DNA of 64,000 nt, taken from NCBI GenBank assembly GCA_021234155.1, contig JAJEKV010000011.1:18616677-18680676 (forward strand). Direction: 5' to 3'. The notes beneath the pieces are model-generated. The model saw only the letters and a list, made by a program, of their open reading frames with translations, did no database searches and was not told the DNA's origin. This DNA comes from Isoetes taiwanensis. Lineage: Eukaryota > Streptophyta > Lycopodiopsida > Isoetales > Isoetaceae. Below, in pieces: positions 35,061 to 46,740 of this stretch. How positions within the stretch are numbered: position 1 is the stretch's first letter; each line of letters starts with the position of its first letter. A program made the position numbers and the translations under genes.

Positions 35061-37385
35061 TGGGTACCAAAGAACCCTAAAATACAGCTTTCGAGTTTTG
35101 CATGCCACGAATCAGATGTTTTTTTTTTTTTAAGGGGGCTAAACCATGGGCAAGCGCCATAAAAAATAAGGAATATGCATGCGCACTCTAGATGTACGCA
35201 TTAGTACACCCATGAGAATACGCCACGAAATCATATAAAAACCTTAGGGAAAAAAGTACAAAAACACAAAAGCAACCCCCTGTTATTTTGCTAGATATTC
35301 TTCATTGCCTTATTTCGATACATTCTCAGGATTGCATACACTTGCTCATTTTGTAGCCTCTGCATGATTTGATGCATTTGATCTATGATTATACATCGTT
35401 GCTCATGTGGATATTTAGCTCATTTTGGTCGCGTCCATCTCTCCATTGCTTCATTATTTTTGTTGTATATGTTGGACAGAGCTTGTTCATCCAGAGGTCC
35501 TTAGCTGTTTTTTGTATCTTTGGACCCCGCTTCGTTGGCACACATGGCAGTCTATAGGTTGTTACAACAGGACTAGCATGTTTTATTTATTCTTCCTTTG
35601 TCATTTTTGCTTGTTTCGGTTTTGTATTTGGTTTTGCCTTGCTTTTTGAGTCTGGTTGTTCCTATGTGTAGTCTTCATTTTATGTTGCACTGGTTCTTTT
35701 TTAGTAGTTGTTCATTGTCGATGGCTTGGGTTGCTCTTCATGCCTATCATGTCATGTTCCCTTGCTAAGATTTCATTCATCCCACTTTGCCTCAGTTTTG
35801 CACCTTTTATAGGGGTTTCTCTTTGTTTCTCATGGTTGCTATTCGAGGGCATATACACATTCTTTTGTCATATATTCACAGTTGTTCATCAATATATTTG
35901 AGGGCCGATTGGACATGTGCATCCCTTTCCTCCAAACATTTCATTCTAATTCATGTTCGTCCCTTTTTTGCCCTGGGTTTTGTTCCTTTACTTTCTTTTT
36001 CCACGACGGGCTTTCCTCATTATTCTAGCATATTATCTCTCTTGAAGCATCTTAGTTCTTCGTTATTTTTGGCATACTATCTCTTGAAACGTCTTAGCTC
36101 TCCTTGCTTTCTTAGCTTTCCTGTTCTCTTCTTTAAATTCATTGTCCCATATAGCTTCTTTTCTCTCACTTGCACCCATAGTCCATCTACTTTTTTGCTT
36201 CCATTTTGTTTCTTGGCTCTTTTTGATCCATTGGTACTTTGATCTTTGCATTCTCTCCTGATAACCGGTAACTCGCTCTTTGCTTTTTACACTAAAAGTT
36301 CCATTTTTTGCTAAGAGCATCCTTTTGAGCATCTCGTAACCTCAGTTTGATGTTTCGTATTGGTTGGTGATTCTACGCAATCCTAACTTTGCATTCTCTC
36401 TTTGAGCTTATCGAACTTCCGTTTGATGCTTCGTTTGTTGCTTAGCAATTTTGTGCAATTCTATCTTTGCATTCTCTATGGTAGCATCATTTGAACGTCA
36501 GATCTTCGGTCTTAGAAACACACATTTGTTTGGTTTCTTTTATGCCCGGTTGGTAAGTTCGCTCTTTACATATGTGCGTTTGGCTGTTTCTCGCTATGAG
36601 TACTCTTTTGGCATATAGTATTTCCATAGTTGGATGTCTAGTTGATTGCTTTGCTCTTTCATAATATTTCTATCTTTCCATTCTCCTCGACCAGTTTCAT
36701 ATGCCAGGTTTCTCCTGGTCAATTATTCCCAGTGTTCATGTTAGGGTGCCTTTTTTCTATCTTATAGAGGTAGTTTCTCTTGTCCATTTTATTATGGTTG
36801 AGTTTTTTATCGTGTTTATTCAATTTCGCAGCATGCCAGAGTTGAAGTTCAAATTTGCTCTTTCTAGTGGCTTGTTTGCATTACTAATTCTAGAGGCTTT
36901 TGCCCCATCTCTTTCTTTTGGTCATCTCACCTCATAATTTTCCTTAGTTCTGTTTGCCCCATATTTCATATTCTTTCCTTCGAGTTCCATTTTTGCTCTT
37001 TGTCCTTTGTTAATCTCTTGTATTGCCTTAGGCTCATCTTTATGTGTACCCATTCTCCAGTTCCTTTTTTGTCATTCTTGTCATTTAACCTCTTCATTCA
37101 TCTTAGTTTTCTTTTTTCTTCTCTGGCCTCTTACGTTTCTTCTATTGATTCACCTTGGTTCTCTTTGCCCTGTTGGTGTCCATGTATCTTGCTTTTGTCC
37201 ATGATCTCATTATCCTTGGTTCTCCATCAGCATTGCTTAACCGTTTCTTCCTTGTTGTCTCTTTCACTTAATCGATTATGGTCATCCTGTTTTACCCATT
37301 TCCCCCATTTTGTTTTGGCTTTTGTCCTTTTTTCATCCTGGTTTGCTCTTCTTCCCCCTTTTTTTTGGGGTAGATTCCTCTTCTA
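35061..37385 (+). other. T/C-rich non-coding tract (second part)
   Basis: The tract resumes after an 11-T run near 35,120. It has the same pyrimidine bias and only chance ORFs. TTTGCATTCTCT recurs near 36,243, 36,384 and 36,466. Nothing coding is supported. Confidence 0.5.
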
Positions 37386-37423
37386 TCGGCCACTTGTTAG
37401 TATCATAGGACCCATCCTAGGAA
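37386..37423 (+). repeat. 38-bp direct repeat, left copy
   Basis: It starts TCGGCCACTTGTTAGTATC and is identical to 38,465-38,502. Confidence 0.85.
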
Positions 37424-37575
37424 TGCCACGGTTCTATTGCGTTAGCAATAGAACCGACATTCCTTGGATGGGGACGCCTTTCCTTGCCTCTCCTATTTAT
37501 ACTGCTTCATTCTTCTTTTCCAGTCATCGGCGTTCTCTTGAGCTCCTTTTCATTCTTTCTTTTTTGCCTCCACAA
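37423..37575 (+). repeat. Palindrome-containing repeat, copy B
   Basis: It is nearly identical to 26,641-26,795, including the 12-bp stem palindrome at 37,429-37,456 and the TATTTATA element. The two copies are 10.8 kb apart in direct orientation. Confidence 0.7.
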
Positions 37576-37714
37576 GTTTCCCGTCCACCTCTCCCTTTCT
37601 CATATTCTGGGCTTGTGTGTTGTATCTACAATTTTTGATATCTAGTGTTTTTGTTATGATTCATTTTTATGTTGTGGCTCCGTGGCCTCCCATTTTTTGT
37701 GCATAGTCTCTTTT

Positions 37715-38006
37715 CTCGGCATGGCTCTGTAGCCTTCAGAGCAATATTTATTATTCATTTTCACTCGGTGTATTATTTCGTCTATGTTGTGTCGCTATGG
37801 CCGTCAGCTTTGTCTGCATTGTTTTTTCTCGGCGTGACGCTGTAGCCTCCGAGACAATATTTGCTATTCATTTTCTCCTCGGCGTGGCGTTGTAGCCTCC
37901 GAGGCATCACTAATCAGATGTTTTTTCTTGCGATGGCTTTTTTCTCGGTTAGTTCCCGATTGGTCGGCTGTTGTTTCTTCCTCGGCATGGCCCTGAAGCC
38001 TTCGAG
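37715..38006 (+). repeat. Four iterated CTCGG...CCGAG hairpin motifs
   Basis: CTCGGC(A/G)TGGC..TGTAGCCT.CGAG-type units occur at 37,715, 37,828, 37,878 and 37,981. Each can form a short stem (CTCGG with CCGAG). They sit in otherwise unrelated T-rich sequence. Confidence 0.6.
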
Positions 38007-38464
38007 TGCTTTTATATTTTGGATATTTGGCGCTTCGGCACGTGCCTATGCCTGAAGCTTCTAAACTTTCTAATGGGTCTTTTCAGGATTTTCAAACCAG
38101 GTCATTTTCTTGCAGGTCTCTCAGTTGTCCGCACCATCATGTTGTATATCACCTCACTTCTCGATGGTCGTATGCTAGTGGCATTCTTCATTGGCGCTCG
38201 TTTTCCATTAGGGTTTTCCTTGAAAACCCGAAAGGGCGGGGTTTTCTTCCTGATGAGACGCGGTCGCTAGTTTTCTCACTTTTGCATCGACCAAGCAGTG
38301 GATAACTCATCTGTTATCTTGTATTTCTTATTTTCGTCGTGCTCTCGATGATTGTCTAGTTTCAGAGCACTCAAATTGCAAATTCTGTCAAAATTCTACC
38401 CCAAGTAGGGGAATCAATTTGTACTCAACAATTTTACAAAGCTCAATGAGAACACCACTTCACT

Positions 38465-38502
38465 TCGGCCACTTGTTAGTATCATAGGACCCATCCTAGG
38501 AA
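38465..38502 (+). repeat. 38-bp direct repeat, right copy
   Basis: Identical to 37,386-37,423. Confidence 0.85.
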
Positions 38503-38555
38503 CACTTATATTTGTTATATTTGACTTTTTGATTAAATAAAGTCTGACGTCCTTT

Positions 38556-38556
<1 letters not shown>

Positions 38557-38589
<33 letters not shown>
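38557..38589. repeat. Poly(T) tract of 33 bases
   Basis: A homopolymer run just right of the T-rich element region. It could be the tail of a minus-strand retroposon, but no retroposon body is evident. Confidence 0.8.
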
Positions 38590-40530
38590 CATGGGTTATG
38601 TTGACAATATTATTTTTTGTGGAACTCTTGGTTACCAATATCTCTATTCCATGACATAATGAAAGTGTTATTTAGAGTAGCTTCCCAAACACAAATCATT
38701 CAATATATGATATTATGGCATATTCAACAAAACCTGGACTTATTCAGATATAATAGACAGGGATATCATTTTAAAATTATATGTCGTATTTAATCTTTCT
38801 TGATTGTTATAATTTTTACAAGTTTTAATTATATAACTTTATCTTTAAATTTAAAGTATAAATATTATAGAAACATACAATTGCTTTCTAAACTATTTCC
38901 ACGTGAATCTATTTTAAATTAGACATTTCAAGAATATAAAATTTTAATTTTTAGTGATTTCTTATTAAATTTAAATTTGGTAATCAGGATTATTTGTAAA
39001 TGAAATATGATAGTTTGATAAGTGATTGACTTAAAATTATATGAGAATTTTACAATTTACAAACTCTTAGCACTTTAAAAATACTTTAAAAATGTGTTAG
39101 ATTAAAATTAATCAAAAGATAAAGTTCATGTTTTAATGACAAATATTGAATAGTTTATTATTGATGAAATAAATATATATTAAATATTAATTAAAAAATT
39201 TATTCAAATGTTTTTAATTAAAACATAAACGTAATTATTTGATTCATTTCATCTAAACTTTCTTTAAAAATTTAAAAAGATTAACATTTTAATTATATAG
39301 AGTTCATCATAGATGAAAATTTGATTTTAAATAGATTTAAAGTAAAAATTAGTCTAAAATCAATTTTAAACTTTTAACTATCATACTTTTTATTCGAAGA
39401 TAAATTGTAAATTTTATAAAAATCAATAAGAGTTGAAAATACATATAATCTTATCATGACATCATTGAAGGATATATATTAGATTTCAATAACCATGCAT
39501 GCTCTGTGTCCAGATTGAGGATTATTTGCATCCTTTAGCAGCAAAATATTTTTCCTTACCATTTTGCTAGATACATTTAGAATATGCTCGCATATTTGTA
39601 CATTATCGTGGAGCTTGAAGCTGTACGAATTTCTGAGGAACAGAGCCCGCAATCCAACATGCGGACTTGCACTCAAGCAATCCATCCAGGTTTGAGCCAA
39701 TATCTCATTTTCTACCAGTTGTTTGAAGCTACAAATTTTCTTATTTCTGTTTTCCTAGTCTACTGTTCCGTTATTAAACTACCAGTCGGGTCACATGCTG
39801 CTTCTGTTTTAGTACATTTGACATCTATATTCGAGTAATAGTACTATTCGTGTCAACTTAAGCTACAATAGGTCACTGTTGCAGCATATGAGTTTATCCT
39901 TTAGCGAAAATGTTGCATCTGATTCAACCATCTGATTGCAATACTCAATAAGCAATGTGATATTACGTTGCTTCTACCTTGAAAAGGATTGACATTTTGC
40001 AACGATCTATATTTTGTAGGATAGTTAATCCCTTGAATGTTGAAGCCAGGTACATCTATGCACATTCACATGGACATGCCAGTAGAAGCTAGCCAACTAT
40101 GCACAACTAATGCAAATTGGCACCTAGTGTAGGTTTTACATTCGACAAAAGGAATTCAGAATGTACAGTCTTTTCAATATATGCAAGTACTTGATTACAT
40201 ATTGAGAAAAAGTCATATGGCTCTTTTTTGCTGGGCAGAGTTTAAGACACTGGTCACTCTCCATGAGAAGGAGGTATGGTCATGTCTTTATGTATTATCA
40301 TCAAGTAGCATGCTGTGTACGGAAGAGATTTGAAGATACCCACTGCACGAGTGTGTCCAGCATACTGCAAAATAAGAGGAGGATCTCGCTGTCGTTTGAG
40401 GGACCCAACCACTTTATATATACCACACTCATAAGAAATGTGCTCAAGCTGTGTTTATTTGGTTTCATAGACTCTATGGGTCTCCTATAGACATTAATAA
40501 ACTCTTTTCTTTTGCTCTCAAATTTTCTAG
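38590..40530. other. AT-rich intergenic DNA
   Basis: 38,600-39,470 is extremely AT-rich and has no ORF. From 39,480 composition becomes ordinary. A minus-strand stretch ending in a GTAAGG donor near 39,560 (ICEHILNVSSKM) may be an exon relic of an unidentified gene. Confidence 0.4.
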
Positions 40531-40622
40531 GTACACGTCTTCAGTGCTGCATTGGAACAAAAGCTGTCTGACATGCCATCAGATGAAGCATCACTTTACT
40601 GCAACGAGAATGATATCCAAAG
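40531..40622 (+). pseudogene. OLA1/YchF-type Obg-like ATPase exon relic
   Basis: An exon bounded by TTTTCTAG acceptor and AG|GTACGA donor reads VHVFSAALEQKLSDMPSDEASLYCNENDIQ. This matches the segment of plant OLA1 (cytosolic Obg-like ATPase) around MIPFSGVFERSLADMAPDEAAKYCEEN, between the G domain and the TGS domain. No other OLA1 exon is visible nearby, so it is an isolated fragment. Confidence 0.6.
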
Positions 40623-42892
40623 GTACGATTTTGCACTCTGTAGGTTTAGTTTTTGCTAGATTTTATTTCCCTTTCACATATCTGGGATTAATCATCCATT
40701 TCAAAAGCCTGGCATTACTCCAATAACATGTTGTGAATGACTATATTTCGGATCTAATTAGCCACACAATTGTAATGTCTCTAACTGTGGATCTCTTATC
40801 CTTCCTTGTGGTATGATTTTTAGGATCCGTTTCCTGCAAGATCTTGCAACTATCTCTATTTTTGTTTGAATAATGATAAACAATACTTTTGCAAGAGCAA
40901 GATGTCATATAGCGCATGGCGTTTGTTCAGAATAGTTGCAAATTTTGTGACAATATACATGTGTATTTTTTTTTTCTATGCGGGAGTTTCTTGGAGCCAT
41001 TGATCCATTATAGTAATATCAACAACTTCTGAAGACATCCTGTGCATTTTATGCCAAGGGATTTGCTTGCAATGTTGAGGTCTGCACAATCTATAGGTTA
41101 AAAAATTTAGATATGCTGTTGATAATGTCTTATATGAGTGTATGAGTATATGATGTATAATGTGCAATGTGTACGTTACTGCCCATTCATATTCGGCAAC
41201 AGGTTCATAATGATCACAACTATACTCGGTTCTTGCAGTACGGATAAATATCGTTTCAACTTCATTCCATGTGTAAAGTACCATTCCATGTGTACGGATA
41301 AATATTGTTTCAACTTCATTCCACATTTGACACTTTCAGAGCAGTATGCCCAAAATAGCACGGCAACTGAGAATTAAACAATGCTATGTACACATGTGCT
41401 TTTTCTTTGGCAGTTTGTTTACGGCGTTACTATTTTATACTGACATTATTATACCCTGCAGGTACAGTGTATGGAGATTTTGCTTGCTCATGCATTGAAA
41501 TGTTGTGCACACCGCAGTGCCAATATTATACTAAGTGTCGAAATGTAGAGGGACATGTTGTTATATGCTGGATATGGGCTTCTGGTGGATGCCATGGTGC
41601 AAAATGACGTGGTTGTTCCTGCAACTGCACTTGCAAGCAAGTCAATCACATAGTAGAGTGCTATATTAGGGATCTGAAAGAACACTGCAGGCAAAATCAA
41701 CAGGAGATGGGTTCACGCCATCGAGCTACAGCGAATGAAATGATGAGGCACCATGTTGCAAAGGTTGGTGGGAGTTCATGCTGGCATCATTTTCTTGGCA
41801 AACCTTGAAGACTAGAAGATTTTGAAAGTCAAGGTGTACATGGTCAATTGGACAATACATTAAAGTTTGCGATTGAACCTGATTTTGAAAATGGGTTGTT
41901 GGCAGAAGCTTTTATGCCCCAGCTTTTATACTCCACGAAGCATGAGTGTGATTTCAACCACCATTGGCGTCGTTGGGCATGTGGAGTTAATACAATTTTA
42001 CATTAGAAGGTATGGTCTTTGCACTCTACAAACCAACTTTTGCAAAAGTACCTAATTCGAGGACATTTGTCCTGTATATACAGCTTTATACGAGCAATTC
42101 GGGTTCATGATCCATCAAATGGGTGTCTCATGTTCTATGCCCCACTGGCAAGCTAGTTCTCTGCTAAGTTATTTGATATTACCTTGTGAACGAATTTGTA
42201 TCGTAACTTTTTGCTGATAGCGCCTGCACAATCCCAAAGATGAATTGTGTTGCATAACTACTGATGATGGGCACAATTTTTGTTTGTCTATTCCATCAAG
42301 GGCAATATTATGAAATAAAGTCATTTTTTAATGTTGCCTGTTCTGAAGTTGAGGTTTCATTTTTCCTGTTTCCAACTTATGTTATGTATGTGTGTAAATA
42401 AGCATTGAGAATAGGAGAAACGTGAGGATGCAGGTTCTTAATAATGTAACGTGGAAGAATTTAAAGCTCTTCAATTTTGTATGTACCATTTTTGAGGCTT
42501 CACACTTGCAAAAGCCAGAAATAAGGAGATATAGATCTAATTTATCAGAGGACAACATATTTATACATTGTTTGCTAATGTGAACGAGGTGCTGAAATAA
42601 AACAAAAAATTTGAGAAGATAAAAAGGAAAGAAAGTTGTTATTACATATATGATTGTAATATAAACTATTAACTTTCGTTATGTCTGAGATGCTATTGCA
42701 TTATTAAATTTGTAAAACATTCATAAGACTTAATAGTGGAACCATTGCTTGCTCACATAGGGGATTCATAACCACTCTATAGTGCAACCATTGCAATATT
42801 AAATTCACAAGCACATAATACTATAATGATTGCAACCATTAACCATGTCTAGGCAAATAAATTGCAAAGATAAATAAAGATGTTTATTCAGA
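40623..42892. other. No gene recognised; possible Cys-rich exon relic
   Basis: A plus frame from 41,462 to about 41,810 is cysteine-rich (CSCIEMLCTPQCQYYTKC, then CSCNCTCKQ) with one stop; I cannot assign it. A 54-base tandem duplication (GTACGGATAAATAT.GTTTC) lies at 41,238 and 41,292. The remainder is AT-rich. Confidence 0.35.
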
Positions 42893-43357
42893 GCCTAGAC
42901 ATGATGAACATATGCTAATGAAATAATGAGAAAGAAGTGACCACCAAAGGCTTGCAACAATACAACCAATAGCTATCATTTGCCTAGACGTGTTGAACGT
43001 TATGGTAATGAAATAATGAGAAAGAAATGACCACCAAAGACTTGCAACAATACAACCAATAACTAACGTTTTGTACATCATACAACTGAAAGGAAAATAA
43101 GGCATAATTATGGAGAGAATTAGGGGAAAATAAGGCATAATTGTGGAGAGAATTAGGGGCATTGACCTATATCAAGGTGATTAGAAGCTTATGTTTACTT
43201 AAGGGTTAAATACAAATCATATTTGCATTAGAAACGTTAGATTTGAGTTGGGTTTAATGCTTCAATGGGACTATCCACATTCAAGTGGACATGAGCTAGA
43301 TTTGAGTTGGGTTTAATGCTTCAATGTGACTATCCACATTCAAGTGGAAATGAGCTT
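42893..43357. repeat. Three consecutive tandem duplications
   Basis: An 89-base unit (GCCTAGAC.TG.TGAAC...) starts at 42,893 and 42,982. A roughly 33-base unit (GGAAAATAAGGCATAATT) repeats near 43,091-43,158. A 59-base unit (AGATTTGAGTTGGGTTTAAT) starts at 43,239 and 43,298. The copies differ by a few substitutions. Confidence 0.8.
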
Positions 43358-44288
43358 CGAGAAACACCAATAATATTGAAGTCTTGCACATTGGAATTTT
43401 TTCACAGTATTTCACTTTGAGTTTATGTTTGGCTTTCACTTTGGAGTTCAGGGTTGATTTTTGATGGGTTATTAGCCTATATAGTTTATTGCTAACTCCC
43501 ACTTAATGTAATCCCTAGACATAACTTTGACTTTGGCTTTTATCTTGATTTTGGAGTTAACTTGATGCATTGGCTCAACAAAGTCAACCTATCTGGACTT
43601 TTAAAAATGGATTGATACAATCTCTACGTTCGAATAAGACGAGACAAATCCAATATAACAAGCCATATAATCTAAAGAGAAACTTCCATAGTCTACCACA
43701 TTGTTGTGGATCCTTTGCACGTCGATTTTAAAAAGTGCCTGTATGATCATTTATTTTCAGTGTAGCCTTGGCTTTCAGGCTTTTACTTCTTCAATTCAAA
43801 CTCAGTTCTTCATTTCTTTATCAAGGAATAACAAAATTAAACAACTTTTTGTGCTAAATCTAAATATGAGACTTTATATGTTCAACTTCATACAGGCCCT
43901 ACATAGTACAAAGACTTGTCTAAATATATATAAAGCAGTTTCATTTTTTCCGTCCGCCTAAAAAAATCCTTAATTTCTCCTCGTCGTCAATAAACTGTGC
44001 TTGAATTTTGTGTTGAAATCCGCCGCCATGAAATTTCTCGTTGTGTCCCTGCCCCTGTCTTTCGATGCCCCTGTTTCTCGCTCAGGGGACCTTCTGGTTG
44101 TCGCATGGAAGCTTTTTCAGATCCGGCCGCGGCAGCAGACCAGGACGAGTTTCGCCTTTATGCTGGTTTAAGATTGGCATTAAATCTCGTTAATCAGATC
44201 CACTGAACTCCAACGCCAAATCTCTGCCGGCATAGATCTGCTAAGCTTCCTATTTCCATAGCACATGTAAGTTTTTTATGACAGTAGG
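43358..44288. other. Mostly non-coding; possible 5' exon near 44,100-44,265
   Basis: GC content rises at 43,990-44,265. An ATG at 44,104 gives MEAFSDPAAAADQDEFRLYAG and a short ORF of 34 codons. An ATG at 44,028 gives a 48-codon ORF. A donor-like CACAT|GTAAGT at 44,264 is followed by the TRIM insertion, so this may be the 5' exon of the NHX-like pseudogene. Not proven. Confidence 0.3.
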
Positions 44289-44315
44289 TGAGAAATGAGC
44301 TTTCTATGATTGGGT

Positions 44316-44386
44316 GGACAGGCTGGGGATTAAACCCAGGACCTCTTGCTTGCAAGCCAAGTACTCTACCACTGAGCTACCGGCCC
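44316..44386 (-). tRNA. tRNA-Ala(UGC)-like sequence in TRIM 3' LTR
   Basis: The minus strand reads GGGCCGG acceptor, TA, D arm GCTC-AGTGGTA-GAGT, and an anticodon arm CTTGG-CTTGCAA-GCAAG with UGC in anticodon position. It continues with T arm CTGGG-TTTAATC-CCCAG and 3' acceptor CCTGTCC. The A box TAGCTCAGTGG is intact. The B box GGGTTTAATCC has lost the usual TTCGA. There is one acceptor mismatch and one anticodon-stem mismatch. It is probably a tRNA-derived promoter module, not a working tRNA. Confidence 0.55.
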
Positions 44387-44677
44387 ATTGATGGGTTTTT
44401 GGCACTCCTCCACTGAGTCATTCTTCATGTGTGCCCATTACACATACTCCAACATTCCCCCTTAATGGGCACACCAATCCATTCCAGCCTTCACCACAAT
44501 CCACAAGCTCCCCTCCTCGGGCAACTCCGCCGCTGCGGGAGTTGGGCTTTCTATTGGCCAAGCTTTGCTCATTCTCACCCCTACATCACTGGGGACTATC
44601 CCGGTGCGGTTAAGCACCCTCTACTTGGGACCATGGCTCTGATACCATGTTGAGAAATGAGCTTTCTATGATTGGGT

Positions 44678-44748
44678 GGACAGGCTGGGGATTAAACCCA
44701 GGACCTCTTGCTTGCAAGCCAAGTACTCTACCACTGAGCTACCGGCCC
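44678..44748 (-). tRNA. tRNA-Ala(UGC)-like sequence in TRIM 5' LTR
   Basis: Identical copy of 44,316-44,386 in the other LTR, 362 bases away. Confidence 0.55.
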
Positions 44749-45199
44749 ATTGATGGGTTTTTGGCACTCCTCCACTGAGTCATTCTTCATGTGTGCCCAT
44801 TACACATACTCCAACAAGTAGGCACCGCTTTGGCAAATCGGCTGCATTTAGCCTCTGTTTTGGAAAGCACCATCTGGCCTTGAAGCACCATTCATCTTGC
44901 AGAAGTGAGTGTTTGTCAAATAGTCCTTCTATAGAAGCGTTTTTCTGTTATGGAGATATTGCATGCTATTTTGGATGCATGGGATTGCTTAAAATATCTA
45001 TGGATGGCTTTCAAAAAATGCTTTATCGTCTACTGCATTTTGCAAAGAAGAGTCGTCTATAGAGGAGCATTGCAGAAGACTCTAACATGCTCATTTCAAA
45101 TCCATTACTGCTCTTATTCTGGTAAATCTATTCGCTCATTTAAGATTTGAGTGTTATTTATTTGTTTGGATACGATTCTAAATTTGTCTCATTTTGCAG

Positions 45200-46740
45200 G
45201 GTTGTTTTACTGGCTTCATTGTTCTTATAACAAGTGGAGGAACAAATTCTCATATATTGCAATTTGATGAGCAGCTATTCTTTATTTATTTATTACCACC
45301 TATTATCTTCAATGCTGGGTAAGAATGTCGGTATGCTTATAAAAGTCAATATCAAAATTAAAACTCATTTCTATATACACAATCTGGCCCTAGATGCTGC
45401 CTCAAAGCATAAATCAACATCTTTTACCTAAAACCCCAAAGGATGAATAATTGCAGAAATCTTAACTTCTGGACTAACATATGAAGCTCTGAAATAGACA
45501 TCTCCTCTTTAGAATTGTTCACTTTTTGTTCTAACCATATGGGTCTGCAGATTCCAGGTCAAGAAAAAGCAATTCTTTCAAAATTTTGCTGCGATCATGC
45601 TATATGGCGCATTTGGTGTCTTTATATCTTTCTCCATTATAGCTGCTGGTAAGCCACCTCCCTAGAGACCATCATAGCTGCTAGTGATTCTTAATGACTG
45701 TTCTGTTAGTCGGCATTCAATGACTTCTATTTTGTTTGGCAGGTTGCAAGTATTTCTTTCCTAAGCTTGGCTTAACGGATTTGTTGTTGAAAGATTATCT
45801 TGGTAAGCCTTCCTAATCTTTTCTGAATTATTTCATTATCTCACTTAAGGTCTCTGACAACAACTGTTCCTTTCCGAGCTCTCTGCCACGGATTATGTCT
45901 GCACCTTGCAGGTTTTAATTGTGGTTTCTGAGTTCTTACCTTTTATTGGTACTGAGTTTTTCATATTTCTCGTGTCCAGGTTTTAAGTCAAGATGAAACT
46001 CCTTTGCTTTATAGCTTGGTGTTTGGCGAAGGTGTTGTGAACGATGATACCTCTGTCGTGCTCTTTCATGCTGTTCAAAAGTTGACGTTTCAGGACATGA
46101 ATGGCTTGACTGCATTGCACATCTTCGGCGACTTTTTCTATTTGTTTGTGACAAGCACGCTTGTTGGCATTGCTGTAAGTTTTCGTGATTGACCATATGG
46201 TAGTGGTTTTTGCCTTTAGGCGTGAGTTACAAGAAATGGGAAGGAAGGAAGGAAGGAAGAATGAATTTATGACATCCATCAAGCATGTTTCAGATAGTTT
46301 AGAAAGTGATTTCCCGACTGTTCCTTTCTTCAGAATTGTATGTTCTCATACATTGAATTTTAGAATCTATGAGCTGCCTTTCATCACATATTTTTCATTG
46401 CTCTTATCAAGTGTTTGTTTTTCCCCACATGATAAGCTTTGATTGTGTTTTATTGCAGATTGGACTTTTTAGTGCCTATGTAATAAAGATGTTATACTTT
46501 AGCAGGTAAACCTTTTGTTTATTTGCATGCAAACGCCTGCATTCATCGTCAAATTAATATTAACGTAGCAAACAAAGTTCATTTCCATCCCAATGCATTT
46601 TGCAGGCACTCAACGCCGATCCCATAAGCCAGAACTAACTATGCTCTGTTTCCAGCACAGCCGAAGGCAGTTTGCGAGCATGTCATTGTCCTCTGCTATG
46701 CTATGTTTTCGAAGCTCTAACAGCCTGCCTAAACAGGAAA
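45200..46740 (+). pseudogene. Vacuolar-type NHX Na+(K+)/H+ exchanger, partial and decayed
   Basis: Exons with GT-AG borders are: 45,200-45,318 (FDEQLFFIYLLPPIIFNAG, the amiloride-site helix), 45,551-45,648 (FQVKKKQFFQNFAAIMLYGAFG), 45,743-45,802 (LGLTDLLLKDYL), a degenerate exon ending 45,911 (SATDYVCTLQ; family SATDSVCTLQ), 45,980-46,174 (SQDETPLLYSLVFGEGVVND, the conserved ND ion-binding pair), and 46,459-46,505 (GLFSAYVIKMLYF). From 46,605 RHST continues out of frame and the homology fades. The first transmembrane segments and all C-terminal exons are absent. NHX proteins exchange luminal protons for Na+ or K+ at vacuole or endosome membranes. The loss of residues in the ATDS exon and the missing ends indicate a gene fragment. 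Confidence 0.88.

Larger units (their letters stand above)
44289..44816 (-). mobile_element. TRIM retrotransposon with tRNA-like LTRs
   Basis: Two apparently identical 166-bp terminal repeats (44,289-44,454 and 44,651-44,816) flank 196 bases of internal DNA. On the minus strand the LTR starts TGTTGGAGTATG and ends TTTCTCA. The primer site TGGTATCAGAGC (44,647-44,636) follows the 5' LTR, and the purine tract AAGGGGGAA (44,463-44,455) precedes the 3' LTR. The six-base direct repeat AGTAGG flanks the element (44,283-44,288 and 44,817-44,822). No ORF. Identical LTRs indicate a recent insertion. Each LTR contains a tRNA-Ala-like cloverleaf. Confidence 0.93.

Noticed and set aside
38250-38257. CTGATGAG, the hammerhead ribozyme core start
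   Set aside because: No CGAAA partner and no stem II or stem III pairing follow at the right distance; the CGAAA nearby is upstream.
29281-38300. Many hydrophobic, Phe/Leu/Cys-rich ORFs resembling membrane proteins
   Set aside because: They follow from T-richness of the strand, have no conserved motifs and overlap in several frames.
39479-39700. Minus-strand ORF with a good splice donor as a gene
   Set aside because: One short unassigned segment without a second exon or known domain is not enough.
44316-44386. A functional host tRNA-Ala gene
   Set aside because: The copy is duplicated exactly inside two LTRs, the B box is changed and two stems have mismatches.
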